Part shown: positions 1 to 7,161 of the stretch, in pieces
Layout: every line of letters begins with the position of its first letter
Numbering within the stretch: the stretch's first letter is position 1
Notes under the pieces: generated by a model
Databases searched by the model: none
Seen by the model: only the letters and a program-made list of their open reading frames with translations
What the model was told of the DNA's origin: nothing
Assembly: GCF_003574655.1 (NCBI RefSeq)
Contig: NZ_QNUM01000009.1
Span: forward strand, 62,001-126,000
Direction: 5' to 3'
Length of the DNA stretch: 64,000 nt
DNA from: Cohaesibacter haloalkalitolerans
GTDB taxonomy: Bacteria; Pseudomonadota; Alphaproteobacteria; Rhizobiales; Cohaesibacteraceae
Made by a program: the position numbers and the translations under genes

Positions 1-77
1 ATGTCCGGCCCGAACCCGAGTGCATCAAAGCTCAGTTGCAGCTCCAGCGGCTTTGTCTTCAGCGGCTCAATCGTCAT
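1..77 (-). CDS. Partial hypothetical gene at left edge
   Basis: An ATG (complement of 75-77) overlaps the last codons of the gene upstream on the same strand. It is preceded by a G-rich ribosome-binding-like run. About 25 codons are readable, starting MTIEPLKTKPLELQLSFDAL, with no stop before the edge. It probably continues the leftward early operon of the element. Function unknown. Confidence 0.45.
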   Translation of the reverse strand, partial: MTIEPLKTKPLELQLSFDALGFGPD

Positions 78-621
78 CCCCACCCCCGCATCCAGTGTCC
101 CCGCTTCTTGCTTTTGCCACCCGCGCCTTGAAGCTTTCCTTCAGCGATAGCGCATCGATGTGCAGCCGGTCCGCCGCTTCAATCAGGTCAAATTTCAGGA
201 TTTCCGAAACCGAGATTTGCGCGTCATCTTCAAGCGCCTTGCTCATGCCAGCCAGCAGCCCGGCAAAGTCCGAGCTGACCCCGGCCACAGCCCCAACCCC
301 GGCAGGCACCGGATTGCAATCCGAACGCGGCACAGCCTGAAGCCCGGCCAGCTCCAGAAGCAGCCGCAGCACCCGCAAGGCTTCACCATCGGAAAAGACG
401 ATCAGGTCCGCCAGCATGAACAGCGAAAGCGACTGTTGCCGCATGTCATCCTGACCGGAGCGGTGCCGCAAGCAGCGGTCAACGCTCTGCTTGCGATAGC
501 CGGTCACCTCTGAAAGCGCATCGCTGCCAACGGTTTTCACGTCCAGCTTGCTTGCTGCCAGCAACTCGCCATAAATGTCGCGCCCGTTGAAATTCGCCAA
601 AAGCCTGTGTTCGCCGCTCAT
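67..621 (-). CDS. Hypothetical phage regulatory-type protein
   Basis: 184 residues, acidic, with an N-terminal part that could form a helix-turn-helix-like fold (around ALSEVTGYRKQSVDRCL) and a helical C-terminal half ending in a Gly/Asp tail. The general layout recalls phage CII-type (CP76) regulatory proteins, but the resemblance is by eye and weak. Its start overlaps the stop of the preceding Cro-like gene (ATGA), and its end overlaps the next gene, so all three are translationally coupled. Role inferred only from position: second gene of the leftward early operon. Confidence 0.6.
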   Translation of the reverse strand: MSGEHRLLANFNGRDIYGELLAASKLDVKTVGSDALSEVTGYRKQSVDRCLRHRSGQDDMRQQSLSLFMLADLIVFSDGEALRVLRLLLELAGLQAVPRSDCNPVPAGVGAVAGVSSDFAGLLAGMSKALEDDAQISVSEILKFDLIEAADRLHIDALSLKESFKARVAKARSGDTGCGGGDDD

Positions 622-878
622 GAGCCATCCGCCGCGCTTGAAACATGGAAACGCACCTCACAGTCTTGCAGACTGTGAGCATCAACCGAGCGCCAGCGGA
701 AAAGGGAAACAGGAACAGAAACGCCCTGCTCCAACCCCATAAGAAAGAGAGGAACGAACCAGGACGCGGGAAAGGAACCGATGACAACATTGTTGGAAAC
801 GGCAGACGCACCAACGCCCAACCGAACCGCCACGGCCCCTGCCCCCAAATCACTCACAATGGATCTAGCTGTGCTCAT
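618..878 (-). CDS. Small Cro-like DNA-binding protein
   Basis: 86 residues from ATG 878. A longer upstream frame exists but would run through the operators and is unlikely. Residues 1-60 (MSTARSIVSDLGAGAVAVRL..., then VSVPVSLFRWR) look like the compact helix-turn-helix proteins encoded opposite the repressor in alphaproteobacterial prophages. It is divergent from the XRE gene at 965, and the two share operators at 889-904 and 931-946, which is the layout of a lysis/lysogeny switch. First gene of the leftward operon. Family assignment by eye only. Confidence 0.6.
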   Translation of the reverse strand: MSTARSIVSDLGAGAVAVRLGVGASAVSNNVVIGSFPASWFVPLFLMGLEQGVSVPVSLFRWRSVDAHSLQDCEVRFHVSSAADGS

Positions 879-888
879 GCATAACAAT

Positions 889-946
889 TTCCAAAATTTG
901 TGGAAATTGTCAACACCACAACTCATTAATTTCCAAATTTTGTGGA
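889..946. promoter_or_regulatory. Operator pair between divergent regulators
   Basis: Two copies of a 16-base site lie in the divergent promoter region: TTCCAAAATTTGTGGA (889-904) and TTCCAAATTTTGTGGA (931-946). Each is an imperfect dyad (TTCCA-N7-TGGAA type). The same site recurs at 1995-2010 and 2023-2038. The second copy is the exact reverse complement of 1995-2010. Likely targets of the XRE repressor at 965 and/or the Cro-like protein. Confidence 0.75.
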
Positions 947-964
947 GCGTGTAACTTTTACGAC

Positions 965-1279
965 ATGGAACAGAGAGATAACCCTTCTGCCGAGTCGGTC
1001 GCGCTTCGCCTCCAATGGCTTCGCGATTATCTTGGCCTTTCACAGACCGAGATAGCTTCAAGCATCGGCGTCAAGACCACTCAATGGAACAACTGGGAGC
1101 GCGCGCACAATCGCCTTTCCCTGACAGGAGGGTTGCGTCTTGGTCAGGTTTATGGGGTATCTTTGGATTTTCTATTTCTAGGAAGAGTTGACACATTACA
1201 ACACACGATGCGGACAGCATGGCTTTCAAGTCCGCGTGTCAACAGCTCCAAAAAATCCAGCGAAAACCCTGACACCTGA
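965..1279 (+). CDS. XRE-family helix-turn-helix repressor
   Basis: 104 residues. The helix-turn-helix spans about residues 13-70 (LRLQWLRDYLGLSQTEIASS, then a recognition-helix region around GVKTTQWNNWERAH). The C-terminal third is basic and has no peptidase or sensor domain, so this is a short CI-like or C2-like repressor without self-cleavage. Divergent from the Cro-like gene with the operators between them. Probable role: maintenance of the integrated state, repressing both the leftward operon and the rightward promoter near 2017. The function is inferred from layout. Confidence 0.75.
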   Translation: MEQRDNPSAESVALRLQWLRDYLGLSQTEIASSIGVKTTQWNNWERAHNRLSLTGGLRLGQVYGVSLDFLFLGRVDTLQHTMRTAWLSSPRVNSSKKSSENPDT

Positions 1280-1580
1280 CAGGCATCAATCATCATTTGC
1301 AATCTGGCTTCGCTCTCACACATACCACGCCTTTCAATTGTCGACAGTATGAGAACAAAATAGAAACATTGCAACTTGGGATTTTCCGCTATCCAACAGA
1401 TTTACAAAACCACACCAACTGCAAACCAATGAAACAACAACGATCCAACCCCAATTCTCGCAGAAATCAGCCACAACCAGTCATCAACTTATGGTGAAAC
1501 GAGGCGTAAATATTGCAACCCTATCGTTATAGGAATAATCTATAACTCCTTCCATCAGCTCAGTCTCCAGGTCTAGTCAA
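1280..1580. other. Gene-poor stretch after the repressor
   Basis: No convincing gene. Short frames here have no ribosome-binding site and odd composition. A small inverted repeat, CCTAT-CGTT-ATAGG, sits at 1520-1533. Confidence 0.3.
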
Positions 1581-1940
1581 TTGCTTTTCATTTCATTGGA
1601 AATTGCCGCTCTCTTGTGCGCCCTGTTGTTGGTCTACCTGATCCTGAAAGACCCCAAAGAGCCGACCGCCGCAGCGGTAAAGGACCAGAACAGTTTGCCG
1701 TATGCATCGCTCCAGAATGAAAGCCACTCAGGGAACGACCCCATGTCAAACAAGGACAAGAAAAGGCTGCACGATCTGGAAAAGCTGATCAAAGAAGCCT
1801 GCAGCGAAGCCGAAGCCTTGGAAGAGCCCATTCTGACCTACGCGCTCCACACGGCGCTTCAGGAAATCAAGGCTATTCAAGACAGAATTCAGATTAACAC
1901 GCCTCAAGCCCAAACAGACAGTCGCTCTGGCAACAACTAG
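1581..1940 (+). CDS. Small hypothetical membrane protein
   Basis: 119 residues if started at TTG 1581. Residues 2-23 form one strongly hydrophobic segment (FISLEIAALLCALLLVYLI). The rest is polar and probably coiled (MSNKDKKRLHDLEKLIKEA...). A shorter reading from ATG 1743 (65 residues, with AGGGAA upstream) would keep only the soluble helical part. The TTG start has no strong ribosome-binding site, so which product is made is unclear. No family recognised. Confidence 0.4.
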   Translation: MLFISLEIAALLCALLLVYLILKDPKEPTAAAVKDQNSLPYASLQNESHSGNDPMSNKDKKRLHDLEKLIKEACSEAEALEEPILTYALHTALQEIKAIQDRIQINTPQAQTDSRSGNN

Positions 1941-1994
1941 CCCTTCTCCTGCGCACCATACAGCAACACCCCATCAGGCAACGCGAGTTATAAA

Positions 1995-2045
1995 TCCACA
2001 AAATTTGGAATATCACTTGACATTCCAAATTTAGTGGAAAATATT
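1995..2045 (+). promoter_or_regulatory. Repressible rightward promoter with two operators
   Basis: TTGACA at 2017-2022 and AATATT at 2040-2045, spaced 17 bases, form a plausible sigma-70 promoter. Operator TCCACAAAATTTGGAA (1995-2010) lies just upstream. A second, TTCCAAATTTAGTGGA (2023-2038), fills the spacer, where a bound repressor would block polymerase. Downstream same-strand genes are the GapR homologue and the clamp-like gene. Confidence 0.65.
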
Positions 2046-2170
2046 GCTATTGTCTTAACCGCCTGTGTCATCCTCTCCACAGGCGAACAAGCGCAAGGGG
2101 TGAGCCGTCCTCCCACTCATCCCTTGCGCATTTTTAAAGGGGCAAGAAAATGCCGACGGTTGAAAGATTT

Positions 2171-2392
2171 CTATTTCAGTTTTCTTCTGCAGCTCTTGAC
2201 GGTTCGCAGAAATTGTCGCCGAGCATCTTCGATGACAAAGTGCCTTGCCCTCTCTTCCACATCAGCCCAGCGTCCGAAGCTGACGCCGCAATTCTTGCAG
2301 ACAGCGATAGCTTCGTCGGTCTTGCCGTTGGCTACTTGGATGACGGCTCCCCCGCAGTGTGGGCACTGGGTAGTAACTTGAATTTGTTCCAT
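2171..2392 (-). CDS. Small zinc-ribbon protein
   Basis: 73 residues from ATG 2392, chosen because AAGGAG lies 8 bases upstream; a longer frame to 2530 is not needed. The N-terminal half carries two Cys pairs, CPHC and CKNC, separated by about 20 residues, a treble-clef or ribbon zinc site. The C-terminal half is a basic helix (FVIEDARRQFLRTVKSCRR). Probably a nucleic-acid-binding accessory protein. It is transcribed against its neighbours. An opposite-strand frame at 2150-2407 also has a fair ribosome-binding site but no recognisable domain. Confidence 0.6.
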   Translation of the reverse strand: MEQIQVTTQCPHCGGAVIQVANGKTDEAIAVCKNCGVSFGRWADVEERARHFVIEDARRQFLRTVKSCRRKLK

Positions 2393-2428
2393 AGCAAATC
2401 TCCTTGAAAAACAAACGTTATGGGACAG

Positions 2429-2461
2429 AGTGCCGGACCTTTTCGCAGCGGGTCCGGCACT
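2429..2461. repeat. Perfect inverted repeat upstream of zinc-ribbon gene
   Basis: AGTGCCGGACC (2429-2439) pairs perfectly with GGTCCGGCACT (2451-2461) across an 11-base loop. No T-run follows on either strand, so it is not a standard terminator. It would lie in the leader of the leftward zinc-ribbon mRNA. Confidence 0.5.
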
Positions 2462-2495
2462 CATCAAATCCAAGTCTGACAGCGATTTTGAGTTG

Positions 2496-2559
2496 GTTGA
2501 TATCTTTTCACTGCGACTCAGCAAGGCCACCCAAATCCGTTGATATCTTTTTCAGCGAC
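2496..2559. repeat. Imperfect direct repeat pair
   Basis: GTTGATATCTTTT followed by a GCGAC tail occurs at 2496-2517 and 2539-2559, 43 bases apart, with a two-base indel. It could be a pair of protein-binding sites; no function is shown. Confidence 0.4.
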
Positions 2560-2586
2560 AAAAACGCACACCTTCGGAGCAATGCC

Positions 2587-2715
2587 ATGCACCAAGTGTT
2601 TTCCGATTTAAAACAAGCGCTTGTCTTGCGTGAACTGCTGGCAATCAGCTCCCTGATCACCTTTGCCGCCGCCCTTCTTCATTGGGCAGCAATCCTCAAA
2701 CCCGAAGCTTTTTAA
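2587..2715 (+). CDS. Possible 42-residue single-span membrane protein
   Basis: ATG 2587 is preceded by CGGAG at 8-9 bases. Residues 12-36 ([20 protein letters not shown]) form one membrane segment. It stops 23 bases before the gapR-like start, so it may be cotranscribed with it from the promoter near 2017. No family recognised, and a frame this short could be chance. Confidence 0.35.
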   Translation: MHQVFSDLKQALVLRELLAISSLITFAAALLHWAAILKPEAF

Positions 2716-2738
2716 AAGGCACCTTAAGGAGCAAGACC

Positions 2739-2996
2739 ATGTCCAACACCGGAGGAGTCGCAGCCGACCAACTGCGCGCGTTCGTCGAGCGGATCGAACG
2801 CTTGGAAGAAGAAAAGAAAGCCATCTCGGATGACGTGAAAGACGTCTACGCCGAAGCCAAGGGCAACGGTTTCGACGTCAAGGCCATGCGAGCACTGATC
2901 CGCCTGCGCAAACTGGACACCAACGTGCGCCTTGAAATGGAAGCCCTGATTGATCTTTACCTCCATGCCTTGGGTATGGCAGGCAAGAGCGAATAG
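2739..2996 (+). CDS. GapR family (DUF2312) DNA-binding protein
   Basis: 85 residues from ATG 2739, with TAAGGAG about 8 bases upstream. The signature [20 protein letters not shown] followed by [11 protein letters not shown] and a C-terminal IDLYL helix match GapR, the alphaproteobacterial nucleoid protein that binds overtwisted AT-rich DNA ahead of replication and transcription forks. It is nearly full length compared with Caulobacter GapR (about 89 residues). The host should carry its own gapR, so this is probably the element's copy, placed next to a replication-clamp-like gene. Family call firm; the element's use of it is inference. Confidence 0.85.
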   Translation: MSNTGGVAADQLRAFVERIERLEEEKKAISDDVKDVYAEAKGNGFDVKAMRALIRLRKLDTNVRLEMEALIDLYLHALGMAGKSE

Positions 2997-3100
2997 CGCT
3001 CGCCGCCGAAGGCAAGGCGAAAGCCGACGCCGACCGCAAGCGTAGCGCGCCAGTTCATTGCAAATGAACGAGAGCAACCCTTTCAACAAGAGCAATCATC

Positions 3101-3760
3101 ATGACCGAAATCATCATCACTCGCCCTGAGTTCCTTGCTGCAGCCTCGCTTTTCGTTAGCAAGGATGGGCTGCGATACTATCTGAATGGCGTTCTGATCG
3201 AACCTGACCCGCGCGGCGGCATCTTCCTTGTTGCAACAGACGGTCACCGCCTGGTCGTCTTTCGCGATCCGGATGGCATGACGGACAAGCCCCACATTCT
3301 GCCGGTGCCTAAGCATCTGTTTGATGCCTGCAAGTATTCTGCCAAGGCTGGCAAGCGCGAACTGATGGCCGATGGTGACCTGATCCATCTTTACGAAAAC
3401 ATCGTTGAAGAAGAACCTTCAGTGAGAGTTCATGTTTCTATCTTCAGCGAGATTGATGGCACCTATCCGGATTGGAAAGCGATCATTCCGGGGTCGACAA
3501 TCGAGCAACAACAGTCCGACAGTTTCAGCTGTCCATACCTGTCTTCTTTCGGCCAGTTGATCATTGCCGCCTATGGCAACAGTCAGGAACACAAGGCAAT
3601 CAGGCTGCTTCAAAATGGCCAAGGTGGCGCGCTGGTCCTTCATAACACAATCGACTGGTTTGGCATGCTCATGCCAATGCGTTTGAATATTGATCGGGTC
3701 TCTCTCCCGTTTTTTGTTGAGTCTGCGAAGCCCGGCGAAAGCCAGGTAGCAGCGGAATAA
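3101..3760 (+). CDS. Short DNA polymerase III beta-clamp-like protein (two domains)
   Basis: 219 residues. Residues 8-115 align by eye with clamp domain 2: RYYLNGVLIE, VATDGHRL and DGTYPDWKAIIP correspond to E. coli DnaN RYYLNGMLFE, VATDGHRLA and DGRFPDYRRVLP. The remainder resembles domain 3 and ends MLMPMRL, close to the DnaN terminus VMPMRL, plus a 25-residue tail. Domain 1 is absent: DnaN is about 366 residues in three domains. The start ATG follows a fair ribosome-binding site, and no lost coding for domain 1 is visible upstream. Probably a phage sliding-clamp variant or clamp decoy. Confidence 0.75.
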   Translation: MTEIIITRPEFLAAASLFVSKDGLRYYLNGVLIEPDPRGGIFLVATDGHRLVVFRDPDGMTDKPHILPVPKHLFDACKYSAKAGKRELMADGDLIHLYENIVEEEPSVRVHVSIFSEIDGTYPDWKAIIPGSTIEQQQSDSFSCPYLSSFGQLIIAAYGNSQEHKAIRLLQNGQGGALVLHNTIDWFGMLMPMRLNIDRVSLPFFVESAKPGESQVAAE

Positions 3761-3992
3761 CCCATCCCGAAGCGGTGCCGCGAACGACCCTGCCCGACCT
3801 GCGTGGGCGGGGTGAAAAAAGGCCAGTCTCGCAGGCGCGCAAAAATTGTCATGGTTCGAGCTATGGCAAGCACCGTTGGGTCAATAGCCGTGAAAGACTG
3901 GCAAGCAGGTAATTTCATTGGAAAGGAAACCGCCAAACGAGGGATGCGGCCTTGCAGGAGATCCCCCGTTTGGTCATTAGGAACAGGAACTC

Positions 3993-4178
3993 ATGCCAGA
4001 GCACAACATGACATTGGAAGAGCTGAAGCGCCACCGGGCGCAAGCGGCCACCCTTGTCAAATTGCATGGCAAGGACTATCTGCCTTTCTTCCATGTCTTC
4101 CATGATGAAATCCTGCGCATCGAGCGCCAGGCAACCGAGCTGGAGACAGCCTTGCAATTCGCCTCAAGCGAGGTCTGA
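3993..4178 (+). CDS. Small hypothetical prophage protein
   Basis: 61 residues with AGGAAC upstream of the ATG. Helical throughout (MTLEELKRHRAQAATLVKLH, then a second helix IERQATELETAL). It overlaps the convergent integrase gene by 15 bases at its 3' end. No family recognised. The 230 bases before it hold no gene. Confidence 0.5.
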   Translation: MPEHNMTLEELKRHRAQAATLVKLHGKDYLPFFHVFHDEILRIERQATELETALQFASSEV

Positions 4179-5528
4179 CAGATCCGCCCAATGTGGCAAG
4201 GCAAAGGCCATGTGCTTCATGTAGCGCCAAGCCTGCTCAAAAATCTCTTCATTCTTTGATGAACACCCCACCCCATATTTCGGCCTGCCGATGCCGTGTC
4301 CGAACAGGTCTGCCTGCATGCGTTCCGGCATCTGCCCAAGCGCCGGGTCTGGATGGCGCACCGCAATCATGCGGTCCTGAAAGGCCGAGCGCAACGAATA
4401 GAGCCGATGGCTTGGCGTTTCCTTCAGGCCGTTGTTGCGCAGGAATTTGTTGATGTTGCCGCTGACGCTGTCTTCCTTGTCAGCCAGCGCAGGAAACCCG
4501 CCCGGCCTCTGCTTTGCGGCCCAGAGTGAAATTCCAACCAATGGAATGTCTCGCTCTGCATTGCGCGTCTTCACTTCCCGCTTTGAAATAGACCGGATCC
4601 GGATATGCGGTATCTTGTCTTTCAGCCTGATGTTCTCTGGCTGCAGGTTGACAATCTCGCCAGGCCGCGCCCCTGTCTCGATCAACATGTATAAAATCAT
4701 GCGATGGTCTTCAGAAAGGCCGGACAGCGCGTTTTGATCAAGCAGGCGTCCTGATATGAAACCATTGCTGAATGGCGGTGTGCGCTCGTTCTGGCCAGCC
4801 TTGAGCCGCAATCCCTTGAACGGTTCGGCACTCTTGAGCCGCAGCGCTTCGCACACCGTGGTTGTGATTGAGTTGAGATGCTGGATATCCTTGTTTGCAG
4901 TGTCCGGCTTCCGGCCTTCGTTCAACACTCGATCAAGCCACCAGTCGCGGAAGTCCAGCGCCATTTCCCGCGTGATAAGTTCAATCGGTATATCCCTTTC
5001 CATCAACTTGATGAAATTGGTCACCGCCTTCATGCGCGGGTTTTTCCATTTGCGGATCTGGTTTTCACTCTTGCGGGTCTGGATTTCCCCGGTCAGCTTG
5101 AAATAGCGGTCGAGAGCATCAGACAGCGTTATGTCTGGCTGCTTGGCCGTCCCCAGCAAGGCTTGCACCGTTGGCTTGTGGGCCACCTTGCGGCCCGTCT
5201 CCAGTGCGTCCAGTCGGTCGGCAAGGGTCTGGATGTTTTTCGGGTCAAGCAGCTTGTCGGCACTGACAAAGGCAAAGCCATAGGATTTGGCGATATCGTG
5301 TGCCGCCTGCCAGCACTCAGCCGCCTTGTCGCTGTCCGATGCCAAAAGGGCATTCCACCGCTTTTCAATCTTGGAATTGATGTTCGCGGCCTTGGCTTTT
5401 GCCTCTTCATACGAATCGGTGTTGAGGGAAATTTTCAAATCCCCTCGCCCCTCGATATCGCGCAACCGTTTCGGAACACGCCTGTTGTAGTAGAATCTTT
5501 TGCCGCGTTGCTGAATATATAGCTTCAT
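4164..5528 (-). CDS. Tyrosine site-specific integrase
   Basis: 454 residues from ATG 5528; an upstream extension would be only translated repeat DNA (YYLLYYRLYY). An N-terminal arm-binding/SAM-like part reaches about residue 270. The catalytic domain shows the first Arg in ETGARPGEIVNL, HRLYSLRSAF (His-X-X-Arg box), LFGHG, and a Tyr in RPKYG. It recombines the element into the tRNA-Arg gene lying 136 bases upstream of its start. Intact by eye. The opposite strand carries long open frames that are shadows. Confidence 0.92.
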   Translation of the reverse strand: MKLYIQQRGKRFYYNRRVPKRLRDIEGRGDLKISLNTDSYEEAKAKAANINSKIEKRWNALLASDSDKAAECWQAAHDIAKSYGFAFVSADKLLDPKNIQTLADRLDALETGRKVAHKPTVQALLGTAKQPDITLSDALDRYFKLTGEIQTRKSENQIRKWKNPRMKAVTNFIKLMERDIPIELITREMALDFRDWWLDRVLNEGRKPDTANKDIQHLNSITTTVCEALRLKSAEPFKGLRLKAGQNERTPPFSNGFISGRLLDQNALSGLSEDHRMILYMLIETGARPGEIVNLQPENIRLKDKIPHIRIRSISKREVKTRNAERDIPLVGISLWAAKQRPGGFPALADKEDSVSGNINKFLRNNGLKETPSHRLYSLRSAFQDRMIAVRHPDPALGQMPERMQADLFGHGIGRPKYGVGCSSKNEEIFEQAWRYMKHMAFALPHWADLSDLA

Positions 5529-5552
5529 GAGAAAGCAGCCTGCACAATGAAT

Positions 5553-5584
5553 GTAGTACAATCTGTAGTACAGTAAGTAGTACA
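5553..5584. repeat. Three phased GTAGTACA repeats upstream of integrase
   Basis: GTAGTACA occurs at 5553-5560, 5565-5572 and 5577-5584, exactly 12 bases apart, 25-56 bases upstream of the integrase ATG and between it and the attachment site. The first two copies are also preceded by T. Likely integrase arm-type, excisionase or autoregulatory binding sites. Confidence 0.65.
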
Positions 5585-5663
5585 AAATTGCAAATTGGCT
5601 GCTTATTGATTGCTGAAAATCTGAATTTAGATAATTAAATCAATGGTTTGCACTAAAAGAAAG

Positions 5664-5700
5664 TGGCGACCCCTGCAGGATTCGAACCTGCGACCTGCTG
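5664..5700. other. Probable attachment site (att) at tRNA-Arg 3' end
   Basis: The 3' half of the tRNA-Arg gene (T-arm, acceptor and CCA) borders the element, where tyrosine integrases of this type usually cross over. The exact core cannot be set without the other end of the element, which should carry a direct copy of part of this sequence. Confidence 0.45.
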
Positions 5701-5740
5701 ATTAGAAGTCAGCTGCTCTATCCAACTGAGCTAAGGGGCC
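5664..5740 (-). tRNA. tRNA-Arg (anticodon TCT)
   Basis: 77 bases read on the complement. The acceptor stem is GGCCCCT/AGGGGTC, the D-arm AGCTCAGTTGGATAGAGC, the anticodon loop CTTCTAA with anticodon TCT, the T-arm TTCGAATC, and CCA is encoded at the 3' end. Integration target of the element to the left. The gene remains complete, as expected when the element restores the 3' end. Confidence 0.95.
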
Positions 5741-5801
5741 AGAGTGTTTTGGGGCTTGTGGCCCTTTGAAAGTAACCATCAGCAATCGGGAGCTGAGGTG
5801 T

Positions 5802-6113
5802 TCAGTGGGTCCAGTTTCCTTCCTGGCGGTCGAAGGAGAAATTGTCCGAATAGGCTTTGACAATTCTCTTGCGCGCCTTGGGTTCCAGAATCTGAAAATC
5901 GACGCCATGTCGCTGGGCATAGGAGACGGCGGCCTCCTTTGTCGGGAACGACATGTTGATCTGCTGGCGGGTGTCAGATGACGAAATATGGCCGGTCAGC
6001 GGATCCTTGTTCCTTGCAGTCTCTGGTTCGAACGTGAGATGCCAGTTCTGGCTGGTTGCCAAACCGGACTGCATGGCATTCTTGGCGGGTCTGAAAATTC
6101 TCGCTTTTGTCAT
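5802..6113 (-). CDS. NADH dehydrogenase accessory subunit, NDUFS4-like (ETC complex I region)
   Basis: 103 residues. ARIFRPAKNAMQSG at the N-terminus, the SSSDTRQQINMSF segment, and the terminal DNFSFDRQEGNWTH match the alphaproteobacterial homologue of the mitochondrial complex I subunit NDUFS4/AQDQ. In these bacteria it is a supernumerary subunit on the peripheral arm of NADH:quinone oxidoreductase. It lies alone between two tRNA genes on the same strand, away from any nuo operon, as is usual for this gene. Confidence 0.9.
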   Translation of the reverse strand: MTKARIFRPAKNAMQSGLATSQNWHLTFEPETARNKDPLTGHISSSDTRQQINMSFPTKEAAVSYAQRHGVDFQILEPKARKRIVKAYSDNFSFDRQEGNWTH

Positions 6114-6172
6114 GAAGCCCTTTCCGGGAGCCCTTCATTGGCTGAAATGCCGAACGAAAACCCACTTCCAAA

Positions 6173-6249
6173 TGGTCGGAGCGAGAGGATTCGAACCTCC
6201 GACCCCCTGATCCCAAATCAGGTGCGCTACCAGGCTGCGCTACGCTCCG
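6173..6249 (-). tRNA. tRNA-Pro (anticodon TGG)
   Basis: 77 bases on the complement. Acceptor CGGAGCG/CGCTCCG, D-arm TAGCGCAGCCTGGTAGCGCA, anticodon loop TTTGGGA (anticodon TGG), T-arm TTCGAATC, encoded CCA. It is 59 bases upstream of the NDUFS4-like gene. Confidence 0.95.
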
Positions 6250-6342
6250 TACTGGTCATTGGGCAACAGGTTACCCAATGAAGAATGGCGTTTGCATAGC
6301 AATCGCACCTTGGCTCGGCAAGTGCAAATAGGTATCCCCTGC

Positions 6343-6903
6343 TTATTTAGATGATTTGGGTGTGAACAATTGATGGAGCATTTTGTCTCCCGGTTTGATC
6401 CCCAGCTTGTCTGCTGTCCCCTTTGGAACTTCCAGAACATAGCGCACCGGCCCGGCAGAGCCGATCACAGATTCCGACAAGGGGGTCGTTGCCTTGACGA
6501 TATGGTGGATGGTTCCGTCTTCTTCGGCAAAGATCATGTCGAGCGAAATATAGGTGTTTTTCATCCACATGAACACAGGCTCTGTTGCGTCGAAGTCAAA
6601 CAGCATGCCGTGACCGTCCGCCAGACTGGTCCGGAACATCAGCCCCTTCATGCGTGTTGCATCGTCAAGGGCCAGTTCGACAACAAAGGCACTGTTGCCG
6701 TTTGCGCTCTTGATGATGAGGTGGGTCTGATCGCTGAGGTATTCCGCAACTGAATCGGACGGAACGGATTCCAGTGGTTTGATTGAGCCCGCGGGCTCAA
6801 CTGCCAAAGTCGCATGCACTCCGATCAGACTGAAGCTGACCGTGAGAAGAATGAACGCCAAAGCGGCTTTCGCGTGTCGGATGAATGGCATCAGATACCT
6901 CAC
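6343..6903 (-). CDS. DUF192 family secreted protein
   Basis: 186 residues. The first 35 form a signal peptide (basic start, then AALAFILLTVSFSLIG and a cleavage-like HATLAVEP region), so the mature protein should be periplasmic. The DUF192 domain covers residues 60-180, with the family core RMKGLMFRTSL, FMWMKNTYISLDMIF and the closing GIKPGDK. Family function unknown. An internal Met at residue 5 is an equally good start. Stands alone between tRNA-Pro and the cold-shock gene. Confidence 0.85.
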   Translation of the reverse strand: MRYLMPFIRHAKAALAFILLTVSFSLIGVHATLAVEPAGSIKPLESVPSDSVAEYLSDQTHLIIKSANGNSAFVVELALDDATRMKGLMFRTSLADGHGMLFDFDATEPVFMWMKNTYISLDMIFAEEDGTIHHIVKATTPLSESVIGSAGPVRYVLEVPKGTADKLGIKPGDKMLHQLFTPKSSK

Positions 6904-7161
6904 ATGGCCAGAAAACGGCTATTGCAGGGAAGCTTTCCAAGCGCTTTTTCGTCTGGCGCTGTGGCAATCGTGTGGCCTCAGCGGCAAAGACATTGGAAAA
7001 GACGCGGATATGTAGACGAAATAGAAGCCCGAGCAGATATTCGGGCAGTTAAGCAAATATCGGAAACGACTTGGCGACGGACATATCGGTTGCCCGCGGA
7101 GATCAACAAAGTAAACCTTGGCAAGGCAGAACAACTCCTGCCGCACCTCAACTTCAATCCA

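Larger units (their letters stand above)
1..5663. mobile_element. Integrated prophage-like element (right end only)
   Basis: A block of small phage-type genes ends at a tyrosine integrase whose 5' side faces the 3' end of tRNA-Arg, the classic arrangement of an element integrated into a tRNA gene. Inside are a divergent repressor/Cro-like pair sharing operators, a GapR homologue and a clamp-like protein. No capsid, tail or conjugation gene is visible, so phage, phage satellite and integrative element cannot be told apart. The left end lies outside the window, so the size is unknown. Confidence 0.75.

Noticed and set aside
1150-1374. 74-codon minus-strand frame over the repressor 3' end
   Set aside because: No family feature and it overlaps the repressor gene; treated as a shadow.
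2150-2407. 85-codon plus-strand frame over the zinc-ribbon gene
   Set aside because: It has a fair ribosome-binding site, but the opposite strand has paired CxxC motifs and AAGGAG, so only that one is called. Both being real is possible but unlikely.
3770-3815. GC-rich hairpin after the clamp-like gene as a terminator
   Set aside because: The stem is short with a G-T pair and no T-run follows on the plus strand.
4878-5522. 214-codon open frame on the plus strand opposite the integrase
   Set aside because: Antisense shadow of a clear tyrosine recombinase; no domain or ribosome-binding site.
5553-5584. CRISPR-like array from the GTAGTACA repeats
   Set aside because: Repeat unit of 8 bases with 4-base gaps is far too short, and no cas gene is present anywhere in the window.
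5529-5585. N-terminal extension of the integrase (YYLLYYRLYY)
   Set aside because: It is only the translated GTAGTACA repeat; the family begins at MKLYIQQRGKRF.
6173-6249. tRNA-Pro as a second integration site
   Set aside because: No integrase or element-like genes flank it; neighbours are housekeeping genes.
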